Shown here: positions 23,696-36,821 of the stretch, one piece after another
Layout of the letters: each line of letters begins with the position of its first letter
Position numbering within the stretch: the stretch's first letter is position 1
Source: Hyparrhenia diplandra
Taxonomy: Eukaryota > Streptophyta > Magnoliopsida > Poales > Poaceae
NCBI GenBank assembly: GCA_015847255.1
Contig: JADLZK010009202.1
Location: 540,428 to 604,427, forward strand
DNA length: 64,000 nucleotides
Reading direction: 5' to 3'
Position numbers and translations under genes: made by a program
Notes under the pieces: model-generated
Seen by the model: the letters and a program-made list of their open reading frames with translations, nothing else
Database searches by the model: none
Told to the model about the DNA's origin: nothing

Positions 23696-24680
23696 CCGTG
23701 TGTTTGGTTGGAGAGCCAACCCAGTGGGTGGGGCGACCCGTTTTTGGGTGTTTGGTTGAACCTTTGCGAGGGGATGGGCCAACCCGGGAGGAATATTCCC
23801 TCGGATGCGGGTTCGCTCCATCCGTGAAATCTGGCGGATGGAACGAACCCACGTTTTCGGATTACAGGTTGGGTTGGAGGCGGTCTTCTCACGCTTTCGT
23901 CTCCGAGCGCTTGTGGACCACCCGTGCGACCCGTGGCCGGCCCGCCGGCCCTGCGGCCGGATTGGCCGGCTTCCCGGCGATTCCCGGCGCATCCCGGCGG
24001 CGCTGTCCCTGCCGGCGGCCGGCGCGCCCTTGCGGCGGCCCTAAGCTTCCACCCGGGCCGCTCGCGTTCCGCGCCCGGTAGCGGACTATAACTGCGCGCC
24101 CCGCCCCAGCGGCCCCCGGCCGGAGCCGGGCGCGCGCTTGCCACGGGCCCCGAGCTCGGCACGGCACGGCTTTCGCCGTGTGGCAACTCCTAGCGGCGTG
24201 ACGGGCGTAACTTGCGACGGCCTCGCCTTCGCCGGCAGCGGCTGCTTCAGCGGGCGCGGCGAGGCTAGCCAGCGGAGGTGCGGCTAGCTCGGCGGAGGGC
24301 GGCCGGGCTACCGGCGCGCGTAGCGGCTGGCTTCGTGGCGACCCCTCGGTCCGATCCGATTATTTGGAGAAGAAGAGGACGTCAAGCGGAATTTTATTTC
24401 ACTCTCGGGTTCGTTTTGGTAAGTAACTTGAGAGAGAAGAAATTTCAAATCTAACCTTCTTTGGATTTCAATAAACTATAAGGGTCACGATGTAAAGTGT
24501 TAATAATAATTATTTTCTGACTTTTTCCCGTTCTTCGTTCCCGATCCCTCCATCCAAAACACAGAGATGGAGCCACTCCATCCCCAAATCCGCATTACAA
24601 CCAGCGAAGAACGGAGCGGCCCATCCAAAACGCAGGGTCGGAGCCACTCCAACCCACCCATCCCGCAACCAAACAGACGG
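23696..24680. mobile_element. Probable PIF/Harbinger (Tourist-like) non-autonomous element
   Basis: Starts CCGTGTGTTTGGTTG and ends CAACCAAACAGACGG, a 15-bp terminal inverted repeat with one mismatch. It is flanked on both sides by TTA (23693-23695 and 24681-24683), the TWA target duplication of PIF/Harbinger elements. The interior is very GC-rich (about 23900-24330) and open in many frames. No transposase is seen. A chance match of the ends cannot be excluded. Confidence 0.6.
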
Positions 24681-24683
24681 TTA

Positions 24684-27249
24684 GATGCCGCCACTCCCTC
24701 CCACAGAAGCCCCGCCGATGGTGATGGTTGAAGGGGCCGCCGCCGTTGCTGGTTAGTGGTGGGGAAGGTGCTGCCGCCGCTGGTGCAAGGTCGACGGGAT
24801 CCAGTAACCTCCCCAGGCATCTCTTGGCGCACCCCGGTCCCCAAGCGGCGGCGCACCCCGGCACCCAAGCGGCGTCGTCCCCATCCCGACCACCAAGCGA
24901 TGGGGCACGAGGCTGCGTCGATGGTGGCAGCGGATCTGGCTTCCTCGGCCCGCGACGGCAACGGCGGCGGTGGATCAGCCTTCCTTGGCGACGGCACCGG
25001 CGACAGCTGATCTGCCTTCCTTGGCCCGCGACGATGCAACAACGCCTGGCGGATCCGCGTCTCCCCTTGCCCCTCGACGACGCATCCCTCAAGTGGCAGC
25101 GCCCCCGTCTCCTCCGGCAGCAGCGTGAGGTCAGGTCGGTGATTTTTCTTTGATTTTGATTACCATGCAGCAGAGGATTTGTCTTATTTAGTTCATCTAA
25201 AAATGGTCCGTCTACCTCTGAGCGCCGCCTCTACCGTGCCCCTCGACAGCGCCGCCCGGCCAGACTCCACCGACACAGCGCCTCCCGGACTCCACCGACA
25301 CAGCGCCTCACGCACTCCTCCGCTCGAGCTCGCCTTGCGGCGCTGTGCTGCACGAAAGGAAGCGGAGCGGAGACAACCTGGTCTTCTCCGGCGGAAACAA
25401 CCACTGTCGGATGGCCGATTTCGTCGCTCAAGGCTCCCCAGCAGCAGCAGTAGACGGAGAGGGGTCTCCCCTGCTCAACTCCTCAACCTCTCCGTTGCTC
25501 TCGTCAAGGTGAGAATCTTTATCCTCTTTATGCCCAAAATCGCTAATGCAATGTCTCCTGAAATAGTTCCCGTTTCGTCCAGGCAGATGGATGGCGGACA
25601 CGGACACCAGGTCCTGTTGTGCCTGTGTGTGCTTGTATATTCTAAGCAAAATTATACGAGAACATGGTAGGGATTACCAGGCTAATTCCTTTTTCTGTTG
25701 GGATTACAAGGACCAGCAAAAGTCTGTTGGGAGCAATCTAACCACATCATGAATTTGAATTCTTGAAATTCAGTTACATATGTTCTTCGAGAAGTCTCGG
25801 TACCATGTGGTGTCGATCTGCATGCTTCAGTTTAGCACATTCTTTCTTAATAACAGCACATTCTTTCTTAATGCTTCAGGAGAAGAAAAGCTACGTCAAG
25901 ACTTGGACAGGGTAAGCAGTAAGCAGCAGCACTTGGACACGGTAAGCAGCAAGCTCGTATACTGAAGTTACTGAAGTGGACTTTTGCTGTTCCTATTCAG
26001 TTCAATAGCAGCAGTAAGCAGTTAACTTAGTTCAAATTATTTTTGCTTGTTATATGTTCTTACAGCTGCCATGAACTTGTAATCATTTCTCATTTAGTAG
26101 TAGCATTGTTTACAAAATATGATCCAGTAATGCTGACTGGTTAGCCCGTCCGCTAAGCATGATTTTTGTTGAAATTTTGAAGCCAAGTCATGTATAGCAA
26201 GTGAAACCTGTCTTAAAAATGAAGCAAGGACATAACCGAACCACCTCCCTTCAGACTCAGACGTACATGTGTTCATTTACTAGGCTGTAACTAACTAAAC
26301 TGCAGTGTTCTCCTTTGTTCTTCGGCTGATGCAAACTTCATGTATTAGGAATTATATGCTGTACACTATTCTTGCTTCCTCTGCTTGAGTAAAACCTTTG
26401 CTTGGCTAATTCATTACTGGTTGTTGTTATTGTTGGTCTAAATATATTCTATGGTACAAAAATAGACATTGGCAGTTTGACGCATGGAAAATTTGTGGCT
26501 ACCTCTCTGTTGTCAAGTTTCAGAATCCATTATATTAATTAGCTTCTTTTTTTATTATAACAGACAAACGGGACAATGCAACTCACGTCAGGATGCTGCT
26601 TAGTGTACCCGCTGGCGCAGCAAGGAGGTCGCCATCTTTCTTACCTCTGTCAAAAAAAAAAAGTAAAGGAACTTTGGACGAATCAGATCCTACTAGTCTT
26701 GCTTGGCTCATGAAAGATTATTTTTTTATATTTTCTGCATACTTACGGTCTTGCTATACTGAGATTAGTTACTGGAACTTAGTTTAACAAGAACTCAGTC
26801 TAGAATCTGTTCTAACAGCATCCACTGCTTATACAGTGTTACATGAGTTAATGCTACTCAGTCTAGAATCTGTTCTAACAGCATCCATGTTTTGTTTTTT
26901 TGTTCGATAGGCTTCTGGTGGAACTTGGCATTGGTTGCTGGCAGGCTGGAATTTGTTTGGTGCAGGAACTTGGTGCTAGCTGCTTGAATTTGTTTAGTTG
27001 TCCGAATCACATATATTTGGTTTTACTTAGAAATTGTTTGACTTATCCAACGTTTTGAGCTGGATAGCATATGCTGTGGATGATGGCTTTTTGTGGATTG
27101 TGAATGATTTATCATGTTGATGATGGCCTCAGTGGATTCTGTAAGATTTATGCGTGTGGATGATGGCTTGGCTGATATATATGTATATGGTGCTTTTGTG
27201 AGCTGTGATGAGATCAGTGGGTCGGCACTGAATATGCATACCATGCTCG
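24684..27249. other. CACTA-3 interior, GC-rich then AT-rich; possible captured host sequence
   Basis: 24700-25520 is GC-rich, Ala/Pro/Arg-coding in all phases, and changes at about 25520 to AT-rich sequence with T-rich tracts. This resembles a first exon followed by introns, as in gene pieces captured by CACTA elements, but no product can be named. A 31-bp direct repeat (CTCAGTCTAGAATCTGTTCT...) occurs at about 26794 and 26857. Confidence 0.35.
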
Positions 27250-27623
27250 AAATAAATGAAAGATAATTTGTGACACCATACCTCGTCTTACTGCATCACA
27301 AAAACTCATCCAAACCTGCCCCCAACATATAATATGTGACAATTTACACATAACGTGATGCGTTGACTAACAAATATGTGACAACTATAGGCGTCATAGA
27401 AGGTAACAATATGTGACACTGAACCTAGAGTGTCACGAGAAGGTATTAACATTTTGTGATGACGACACAAATATCGTCCGCTTGGAGAACATTTTGTGAC
27501 GCTCATTATATGACGACGGCGGTGTGACGCGGCCTTTTTGTCATAATGAACTTTATATGACACTTTTTTGTGCTTTACGTGACAACTTTGAGTTGTCATA
27601 CAAGCCAAGAATTCTTTGCGGTG

Positions 27624-28179
27624 GTTAGGGCCCCCCTCGGCATTGACGCCTTTGCACAGTGCTACAACCGCTTTATCCGCCGAACTCGGTTATGGACGAG
27701 GAATGCGCGAGGATCTGCGAGGTGCGATTCGGTGCTCGCACATTCATTCCCGAAAAGGGAAAGATATACCCTACCTTGTCCCGCGTTCGGGAACAAATGG
27801 CAAGATTGGACCGACATCTTGGTTCTATCTTGCCGCTAAGCACCAAGGAAGCGAGAAGCTCGGGCCGGCGAAGGGTATGAGAGAAGCAACGGGCCGTAAG
27901 CCGAATGACCGCCAGCGAAGGTTCGATCGGCTATGCGATCGCGGCTAATGTAAGGTTCTGAGGAAGCGATGGCCGCTTACAAGGAAAACCACCGAACATC
28001 GATAAGCCGCGATCCGGTGGAAGAGTGGCTAGCACCGGGTATGGCCTTCGCACCTATCGGCCACCTTCGACCCGAAACCTCAGTACCGGCTACCATGGGC
28101 CGTTACTTGTGGTGGACCGCCCCTCCGGTTTTAACAACAACGAGGAGTTCGTTAACGCTGTAGGCGGCATCGTTGACAC
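27624..28179 (+). pseudogene. Gypsy A antisense extra ORF, segment 2
   Basis: Resumes after CACTA-3 with RAPLGIDAFAQCYNRF, then, in shifting frames, RFGARTFIPEKGKIYP, NKWQDWTD and EEFVNAVGGIVD. These resemble successive blocks of the grass putative gypsy-type transposon protein. At least three frame changes are needed to follow it. Gypsy element B interrupts it at 28180. Confidence 0.6.
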
Positions 28180-29476
28180 TGTTATAGCATAATATTAATA
28201 GTCAACTAAACATGAATAAGGGCTTAAAATGAATATCAACATAAGTCTAGGGGTTTAACTAACATAATTCCACGAGCTTTGGTGATTTACATATTTTCGG
28301 GGACTTAATGGATAAATGCGAGAGAAGAATGGAGAAAGTTAGGAATATACATCCCATACGATGACAAGACTTGACCGTGAAGTAACTCAACCCGAAAAAG
28401 TGGACTAAAACATTCTAGAAGGTACCGAGAGGACACCGGAAGAAACGGGAAGCCGAGGTGGCATGCCACCGGGCGGCCGCCGGTGCCAACTAAGGCGGCG
28501 CCCGGTGGGGGCCACATGTCGACCCTCACTTTGTATGTCGGTTTACCACCGACCTTGAGGTTGTATCTACACCGTTATTGAAGGTCGGTTTGATCCAATG
28601 GTCATCGTTCATCGCCAAGGCCTATATAAGAAGACCCCCTGACCCCAGGGTTAAACCCTAATTCATTATCAATTCATTCTATCTCATTATCTCTCAGTTG
28701 TAGAGGGATCCCATGTAAGGATCATCTCTCTCTAAGGGATTAGTGAATTAGAATGTAATTAGAAGTAGATTAGAACTAGAATTAGAAGAGTTAGTATGAG
28801 AGGATTAGAACTCATTAGTTCTAATCTTTAGAACAAAGAGAGATAGAGAGAGGGAAGGAATCGGAGGAAGTACCCTACTGTCGGTGCTATCTCCATACTT
28901 GTACCTCGGTGGAAGTTAATCTACATTTGGAGTTACTCTGGTAATCTTCTTCTTCTTTTAGTAAGTTATATTGTTTATAATTATTCTTATTGGTCTATGA
29001 GTCTCTTTTGAGTGCTTTAATCTGGTACCTAGGTTAGAGTAATATTCGCGGTGCAAACGTGGTGTTTGGGCTCGGGTATCTTGTTAGATACACCCTATCT
29101 TAGGAGTGTGGTAGTTCGTGGTAGTGACAGTACCATTGATTCCTTTGTAGTCCACCTCCCGTTGATAGGACTAGTAGGGCATGTGAGTGCCGGGGGAGAG
29201 TAAGTTTCGGCCTTACTTCTCTTGGGTGCTTCCCCATAAGAATACTATCAACATCACTTACCAAAATAAGATTTAGATATCTTAGTAATTCTCTCTATAC
29301 CCTCAACCTTCTTAAGTCTTGTATTACTCGGGTTAAGATTAGATCGTAGTCTCCCTCACCCGTTTCCATGTGGATTCGATATTAAACCCTCTCCGGGTGA
29401 AGTGCTCTTCAGGTATCCGTGCGCTTTGCGGATTATACAAATTATAAATATTTCGTGGGCTTAGCAAATACCAACA
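28180..29476 (+). repeat. LTR 1 of gypsy B
   Basis: 1297 bp, TGTTATAGC...CCAACA, with a TATATAA box at 28623-28629 followed by CCCTAATTCATTATC-type leader. It matches LTR 2 closely in AT-rich parts, while the GC-rich segment 28430-28530 is strongly scrambled between copies. Confidence 0.9.
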
Positions 29477-29500
29477 AGCATTTAAGGCGCCGTTTCTTGG
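29477..29500 (+). other. Primer binding site region of gypsy B unit 1
   Basis: AGCATTTAAGGCGCCGTTTC follows the LTR. The GGCGCCGTT core is typical of Athila/Tat-type gypsy elements. Unit 2 has CGGCGCCGTTCTTGGGAAA at the same place. Confidence 0.65.
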
Positions 29501-29612
29501 GAAACTTGGTTTCTTTGAGTTGACTTTGAATCTACCTTATCCTTGTATCATATTCTTTTCTTTTATTCTTTTATCTTTTTAACTCATCTATTCTTTTCTT
29601 TTCCTTTTCATT

Positions 29613-30240
29613 ATGAATTCCACGCCTATCTATAAATATCTTATATCCACAAGTGAAAGCTTTTAGGCAAACAGAATCTTGAGCCTATCCTAGCAAAAGT
29701 CCTATGAGCTACGCTTGGGTTATATAAGAATGGTTCAGAACTAGCCTTCTGGAGAAGGTGAGGCCAACCCACACTCACACCTCTAAAAGTTTGAGGAAAT
29801 TATGGGTTGCTTTCGTTTTGAAAGGCATATCCGATAATACCTTTGTTTGGAAGTTCTTTCCGTTCTCTTTGTGGGAAAAGCTAAACAAGTGGTATTACTT
29901 GAATGTAGAGAGAGTGAAAGGAGATTGGGAGACATTAGTGTCCAAATTTTGTACATATTTCTTTCCTACCTCGAGTGGTCCGTCTTCGTATAGAACTTTT
30001 AACTTTTAAACAAAATAGAGAAGAGTCTCTTAATGCATCATGGGATCGTTTTAATGACCTCATCAACATTGGCCCAAACCTTGGTATTCGGACCCAATCC
30101 TTCTTCAACACTTTTATTTTGGTCTTACTAAGAAAGATGCAAAGGGACCTTAGTGCGGCTTGGGAGGCGCATTCCTTTCTCGGGTTCGAAAGAGAAGCAA
30201 GAGATGTCATTGGACAGATGTTGTGGATACGCCACCTCCA
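29613..30240 (+). pseudogene. gag: Gypsy B Gag, unit 1
   Basis: Begins MNSTPIYKYLISTSES at 29613 and, after frame changes, carries KLNKWYYLNVERVKGDWETLVSKFC, cited here only as its GDWETLVSKFCTYFFPTS core, then RIELLTFKQNREESLNASWD and RFNDLINIGPNLGI. These are Retrotrans_gag domain motifs of gypsy elements. Gag forms the cytoplasmic particle that packages the RNA. No CCHC knuckle is visible. The frame breaks at about 29980 and again before 30240. Confidence 0.8.
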
Positions 30241-30289
30241 CTAGAATTTTCCCAAGAAAAATGAAGAATTACCCCTCGATCAAGGAAAG

Positions 30290-31250
30290 GAAATCACGAT
30301 AGCTAATTCACAACAATTCCAATCCCAAGACCTAGCTATCCATCCCGAACCATCATCATCCCAAAATCTCCCAAAGGAAGAAGAAATTCCACCTTTGGAA
30401 GATCCTTATGAACCTACCCTTAGTGATTTTGGGAGAACAATAAATTCTCATCCGGACAAGAGACCTCTAAGTGACCACAATTCAGATTCTTTGGAGATGT
30501 CTCTTATTGAAAGTGTTTACAAGAATTTCCAAGTGATTATAATTCAGATCCTTTTAAGGAGAAGTCTCTATTTGAATATGCTTATTCTTTTAAAAGACAT
30601 TGGGAAGAACCCAAGGATGACATTTCTAATCTTGCCATAGAAGGAGAGCAAAGCTATCTAGAAGACAATCTTATCTTCTTTCCTTCTATGCCTAGACAAG
30701 ATGATTTATTCGAACCTATCTCTAAACCCATCCTTGACTGGAGATGAAACCACATATGCTTCCTTCTTTGAAACTCATGATGACCCTAGAAATTCACCAC
30801 AACAACCCAAGTTTGGGAATCATCAAGATCATCAATACCACCAAGAAGACCCACAACAATGGCTTTGAGAGTGTTAATGACTTATGTACCACGGCCATTG
30901 ATTGGATGGACGACATTTAGATACTATCACTGAGAGACACAAACTCAAGGGATCCTTTAGACAGCCATGATGAATTAACCTTGGAGTTTGGGAAGGAAGA
31001 CAATATCGGTGAGTATGAGAGCCGCTTCATAGACACCTCATCTAATCCATATTCACATGATAACCTTCCTAAATCATCTAGTCTCTCTATCACTATCCCA
31101 CACGAGATCTTCAACCCCCTCATTCTCTCTCTCCTCCTATAGATTTTGAAAGGGTGGTTGTAGATGCATACATCTATAATAAATATTCTAGATCTCGTTG
31201 GCATAAAATCTTGAGGAAGATTGATGTTGGAAGGGAAACCACTTCATCAT
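30290..31250 (+). pseudogene. Gypsy B acidic downstream ORF, unit 1, unknown
   Basis: Continues after Gag with an acidic, Ser/Pro/Asp-rich stretch: EEIPPLEDPYEPTLSDFG (30379-30432), EKSLFEYAYSFKRHWEEP and YASFFETHDDPRNSPQQP. It is shared almost exactly with unit 2 (37500-38474). There is no retropepsin, RT or integrase motif. It may be the C-terminal part of an extended Gag. Function unknown. Confidence 0.55.
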
Positions 31251-34200
31251 CATGAATCATAATTCAATAGGTTTCCCAAGGACAAGCTTGTTGTCCTTAA
31301 ACAAGCACTTCTTGAGAAATAACATGAGTGTTTACTTTATTGCTATAGTACCCTTGTGAAATAAGCATAAAGATATGAATAAGGAAATATTCCTTCGGGT
31401 ATTTTTGTTGCTAACCATTTCAGGCCTAGAGCAAAAAAAGAAGGATGACAATGTAAGGTATGTCCAACCAATCATTGTGCAACATGAAATCACATGCATA
31501 GAAATATTTCCTTATCATGTTGCTACACTATCTTGGTTGCCTCTACCTTTGAGATATGCTTAATTTGCTAAACAATTATTGTCATGCTTTTCATCTCTCT
31601 ATTTAAGTCAATCTCTATAATGCCTTCATGCTACCCTTTTGTCTATCATAGTATGCTTTGGTTTGGAATGTTGCTATGAAATTGAGTACTTCCAAAGGCT
31701 TTTAAATTAAGTGTGGTGCTTAGGTTAGAATGCCTTCCTTAATTGAATTAGACATGGAGTCTAGTTTGGTTATTGAACTAAAAAGTTGCTTGTGTAGACA
31801 TTGGTATATTTTGTTGGACTAACCCTTATAGAAAAAGAAGATACTCTCAAATAAGCTTGGGGAGGTCCTGAGATAAACTCATACTAGAGATGAAGCAAGA
31901 GAAAGAAGAGGAGTGCCACAAACAAAATCTACAAACAAAAGCACTTGCTCAAGGATCAACTTAAGGATGATTGGTACATGGAGAAGGAAGATCAACTCCA
32001 CCAAGGATAATCCAATCATGCTCTTCTTCCTCCTCACATGCTCCCATCATACTCTTTTCTACAAGTTTGAATGACATGAAAATCAAATAAAACCATGAGA
32101 AGAAGCAAGACACAACAAACCTCTCAGCAAGGAGGACACGTAACTATCCTACCTAGTATTACTTGCATAAAGAACTAATTATGGAATAAAAAGAGGAAGA
32201 AGACAAATCTTTTAAGGAGGAAAAGCTACACAAGAGGCCAAATGGAAAGAAAGCTTCAAGTTAGGAAAAGCTACACAAAAAGAAAAACACCATCACAAGT
32301 TGCACCTCACAAGTTGCGGTATCATCATGCTCCAATAATAAAAGGTAACATCTTGAGGTGAGTTGTCAATAAATAAGTTTTCTCTTAATTATGGCATGTT
32401 CATAAATAAAGAACCAAACATGTTAGAATAACACCCTTGCTTGATCTGCCTTCTTTAGCTCAACATGTTTTGTTTCTTTTGTTGTTCTTAACACCATCTT
32501 CTTGATCTCATAGTCCTAATCATTTTAGCAAATGTGTTGCAACATTCATGTTCCATCTTCTGATCTTATCACCCTTGTTATAGAAAAGGAAACACATAAA
32601 CATTAACTTTATCTTGTTTGATGTGCCCGAGGTTTTAGAGAAAAATGAACTTTTGGTTTGTTGGTGTTTTCCCACCAATGGGGCCTATGCACTTGATCTC
32701 TGCCTTGTCTTTGCACATACAGGACACACTTCAAGCAAAATATGGAGGAGTCTTCACTCTCCCCAAAATTCTACAAGTGAATGTCCCGAAACCCACCAAG
32801 CATGCACACAAAACAAGAAGCTCCCAACCCCCACTATCAAACTTTTACTTCTAAATGTTGGATCAAAGAAAAGAACATGGGTGACAACATTCTGAGAAGC
32901 ACCATCTTAGGAGATGAAACTGTTAAGATCGATGATACACTCAAGGAGTAACCAAGGTAAGTAGTCTTGTTCAAAGGACTTAAAACATTGAACCCTCGCG
33001 AAAAGGTAACTTCGGTAGTTATCCATATTTAATTCTTAGCATTGCATATCATATTTATCTTTCTGCGTTTTGCATTAGCATATTTACTTCTTTGCATAAT
33101 CATTTTCTTTTAGCATATTTAATTTTTGCATTAGCATTGCATTGAAAAAAAAAAATTCTAAAGCCCCATGTGAATAATCTTGTGGTGTGTAATAACCCAT
33201 AAAGATATTTGTGGTGGCATAAAAATAATTATTCATTCATCTAGTTGCATTTGCATCATAGTTCTTTGCATGCATATAAATTTATAAAACTCCAAAAATA
33301 TTTTCCTGCTGAAGTTTTACATAGAATAATCAAGATCCATATCTAGACACATGAAGCTAAAGTGGTTAACCCCTAATGCTTAATCAAGTTCCACTAGCTT
33401 TGTTGTCTATTTGAGTTCAGCGAGATTCAAAGGAAGAGAGACATGATAGGTCGACATCAGAATCACCATCTCTACCTTAACTTCCTCATCATCAATGACC
33501 CTACACTTCAATCCAACTTGTGGGAGAGCACCCCCGATTATCGATAAGTATTTCTACTCTACTATATTATTATTATTAGTTAAATATTTAGTTTGCTAAA
33601 TATTTGGTTTGCTAAAGAGTTTGTTAGGAGTCTAGTTTTATAAAAGTCTAGTTGTTTAAAGAGTCTTTGCTAGAGTTTGAGAATAAATAAATAGGAGTGT
33701 ACCAGAGGTTTTCTTTTCCACCAACATAAAATGATCTCTAAAGCTAAATCTCATGCATGGAAATGATGAATAGTTGCTAAAATTAAGTAATTCCTTTTTT
33801 AAGTGTCTAGCTTTCAAGCTTAGTTTCTCTTGAGCCTTAAAATGCAAAAACTACTTTGACTTGAGATTTACTTTGAACACGAAACCTATGGGTTGCAAAT
33901 TGCTTGCTCTAAAGTCTAGGTAATTGACGGATATGATATATGAGAGTCTGATTTGCTATTGATCTTACTCCTAGTGATGCTAGATTTCTGGAGATTTATT
34001 TTGAAAATTGAAAAGTGCACATGATAAGTTCCTATGTGACAAAGTGTTGAACCTCCTACCACAGCCATATATACATGCTCCCTAGATTAGGAAAACCTTT
34101 TGACATATATATAGGCCGCTTGCTTTGCAATGAGTTTGTTCAATCTTATATATATAGAAACTTGTCATATATCATGTACACTCCATATCACTCCACCACC

Positions 34201-35406
34201 ATTCCATCTCATTCCACTCCACTTGACTCCACTCATATGCTATTTCCACCTTGGAAACTGATCCACCACTACACCACCATATACACCCATCATATACATA
34301 CCACTATCCATTCGACTCTAGCCACCAAAAATGTTCTATTCCTATCCTAGGAGAGAGCAACCAAAAATATTTCCTATACACCCTCCACTCATTCATTGAT
34401 AGCCAATATCTTACAAGAGCTCCATTACATTTATTTACCTCTCAAAAGTTATTAAAAAGAGATTTGGGTTGTATTTAAAAAAAAAAAAAAAGAGAAGAAG
34501 AAGGGAGATGAAAAATGGACAAGTGTCCCTATGGGCGAGTAGAGCCTACCTCCCTAAGAAAAAAAAAAAGAATAAAGGAGAGTTAAAAAATGGACATGTG
34601 TAAAGATGAAAAAAACAATGGGTACTTAGATGCTCATCTTTCCAGGAAATAAAAAAAAAAAAATAAAGAAAGAAAAGAAAAAGATACAACCCAAGTTCTC
34701 TATAAAGTTTTCAAGTTTCAAATAAGAGATGATTTCTCAAAGGAGCAAAAGTAGAATTAGGCTTTCCTATTCATTCATTTCATACACCTTACTATATTCC
34801 TACCATATTCTATCCACCATACACATGCACTACTTGATCGGTGTGACTCGTGACTTTGGATCCATTGCTTGAATTTACAATATATGCTTAGTAAGTAGAA
34901 TTAGTTTTCTCCCTACCTATGAGCTCTAGATATAAGCCTTAGATATAGGGGGTGAGAGAGAAGAAGGCATAGTGTGCTACTGCCTTAGTCCAAAAATACC
35001 ACATATTATGAGAGAAAGGCAAAACAACCTTGATGCCTTAGTGAGGATCCACAAAAACTAGAAATGAGAGACTTGAGAGAGTCATACTAGGAACTTTGAG
35101 TTTTATTTTGAAAACTTGCAAAAAACTCGGAAGGACAGTTGAACAAAGAGTTTGAGACATGGTGCTTGACTTGATTGTTCTATCTCTCAATTACCCAAGA
35201 TCCCAAGAAAAAGTTATAAGCTCTATGGTTAAAGGTAATATGGGTAAGTTAAAAGTTGAAAAAGTTTATTCTTATACGGAGAAAAATTTTGTTTGAAAGC
35301 ATGTGTACTTTTAAGGTATGAAAGCGTTGCGGCAACTCTGATCCATTGCTAAGTTTGGCTTTGCTAGGGAATAGCAAAGGGTAAGCTTGGGGAGCTTGTT
35401 GGCCTT
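31251..35406 (+). other. Gypsy B 3' internal region, unit 1, non-coding
   Basis: Over 4 kb without a convincing gene. A short frame (32614-32895) with a GHTSSKIWRSLHSPQNSTSE run recurs in unit 2 at 39871 but is unrecognised. A-rich runs (34479-34491, 34560-34569, 34649-34661), the phrase GGGAGAGCACCCCCGATTATC (about 33522) and AAGTTCTCTATAAAG also occur, diverged, in element C. The region ends in CTTGGGGAGCTTG, a polypurine-like tract before LTR 2. Confidence 0.6.
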
Positions 35407-36688
35407 TGTTATAGCATAATATTAATAGTCAACTAAACATGAATAAGGGCTTAAAATGAATATCAACATAAGTCTTGGGGTTTAACTAACATAATTCCAT
35501 GAGTTTTGGTGATTTATATATTTTCGGGGACTTAACGGATAAATCACGAGAGAAGAATGGAGAAAGTTCGGAATATACATCCCATACGATGACAAGACTT
35601 GACCGTGAAGTAACTCAACCCGAAAAGTGGACTAAAACATTCTAGAAGGTACCAGAGGACACCGGAAGAAACCGGGAAGGAAGGTGGCATGCCACCCTGG
35701 GCCCACCATGCCAACTAGGCGGCCGCCCGTGTGGGGCCACATGTCGTGTCTCCTTTGTATGTCGGTTTACAACCCGACTTTGAGGTTGTATCTACACCGT
35801 TATTGAAGGTCGGTTTGATCCAATGGTCATCGTTCATCGCCAAGGCCTATATAAGAAGACCCCCTTTGGGGGTTAAACCCTAATTCATTATCAATTCATT
35901 CTATCTCATTATCTCTCGGTTGTAGAGGGATCCCATGTAAGGATCATCTCTCTCTAAGGGATTAGTGAATTAGAATGTAATTAGAAGTAGATTAGAACTA
36001 GAATTAGAAGAGTTAGTATGAGAGGATTAGTTCTAATCTTTAGAACAAGAGAGATAGAGAGAGGGAAGGAATTGGAGGAAGTCTTTGGCTTGTCGGTGCT
36101 ATCTCCATACTTGTACCTCGGTGGAAGTTAATCTACATTTGGAGTTACTCGGTAATCTTCTTCTTCTTTTAGTAAGTTATATTGTTTATAATTATTCTTA
36201 TTGGTCTATGAGTCTCTTTGGAGTACTTTAATCTGGTACCTAGGTTAGAGTAATATTGAAGTGCAAGCGTGGTGTTTGGGCTTGGGTATCTTGTTAGATA
36301 CACCCTATCTTAGGATGTGGTAGTTCGTGGTAGTGACAAGTACCATTGATTCCTTTGTAGTCCACCTCCCGTTGGATAGGACTAGTAGGGCATGTGAGTC
36401 TTGGGGGAATAGTAAGTTTCGGCCTTACTTCTCTTGGGTGCTTCCCCATAAGAATACTATCAACATCACTTACCAAAATAAGATTTAGATATCTTAGTAA
36501 TTCTCTCTATACCCTCAACCTTTTTAAGTCTTATATTACTAGGGTTAAGATTAGATCGTAGTCTCCCTCACCCGTTTCCCCGTGGATTCGATATTAAACC
36601 CTCTCGGGTGAAGTGCTCACCGGTATCCAGGTGTGCTTGCGGATTATACAAATTATAAATATTTACGTGGGCTTAGCAAATACCAACA
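35407..36688 (+). repeat. LTR 2 (middle) of gypsy B
   Basis: 1282 bp, TATA box at 35848-35854. It serves as 3' LTR of unit 1 and 5' LTR of unit 2. Differences from LTR 1 include C/T changes at CG sites (CCACGAGCTTTGG versus CCATGAGTTTTGG) and rearranged GC-rich words at 35690-35750. Confidence 0.9.
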
Positions 36689-36821
36689 AGCATTTTCGGC
36701 GCCGTTCTTGGGAAACGGTTTCTTTGAGTTGACTTTGAATCTACCTTATCCTTGTATCATATTCTTTTCTTTTATTCTTTTATCTTTTTAACTCATCTAT
36801 TCTTTTCTTTTCCTTTTCATT

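Larger units (their letters stand above)
20180..27623. mobile_element. CACTA transposon, non-autonomous (CACTA-3)
   Basis: Begins CACTACAAGAAATGTGACA and ends TTCTTTGCGGTG, a degenerate inverse of the left end. GTT flanks both sides (20177-20179 and 27624-27626), the 3-bp duplication expected for CACTA elements. Both ends carry arrays of TATGACGA / TGTGACA-type words (20180-20460 and 27250-27600). The host ORF of gypsy A resumes directly after it. No TNP2-like or TNPA-like transposase is visible in 7.4 kb, so movement would need a partner in trans. The interior holds a tandem-repeat array, a PIF/Harbinger-like insertion and GC-rich segments of unknown origin. Confidence 0.85.

Noticed and set aside
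34479..34661. A-rich runs as poly(A) tails of processed retrocopies
   Set aside because: The same runs occur at equivalent positions in element C and in the fragment at 60471, so they are part of the gypsy family's internal region.
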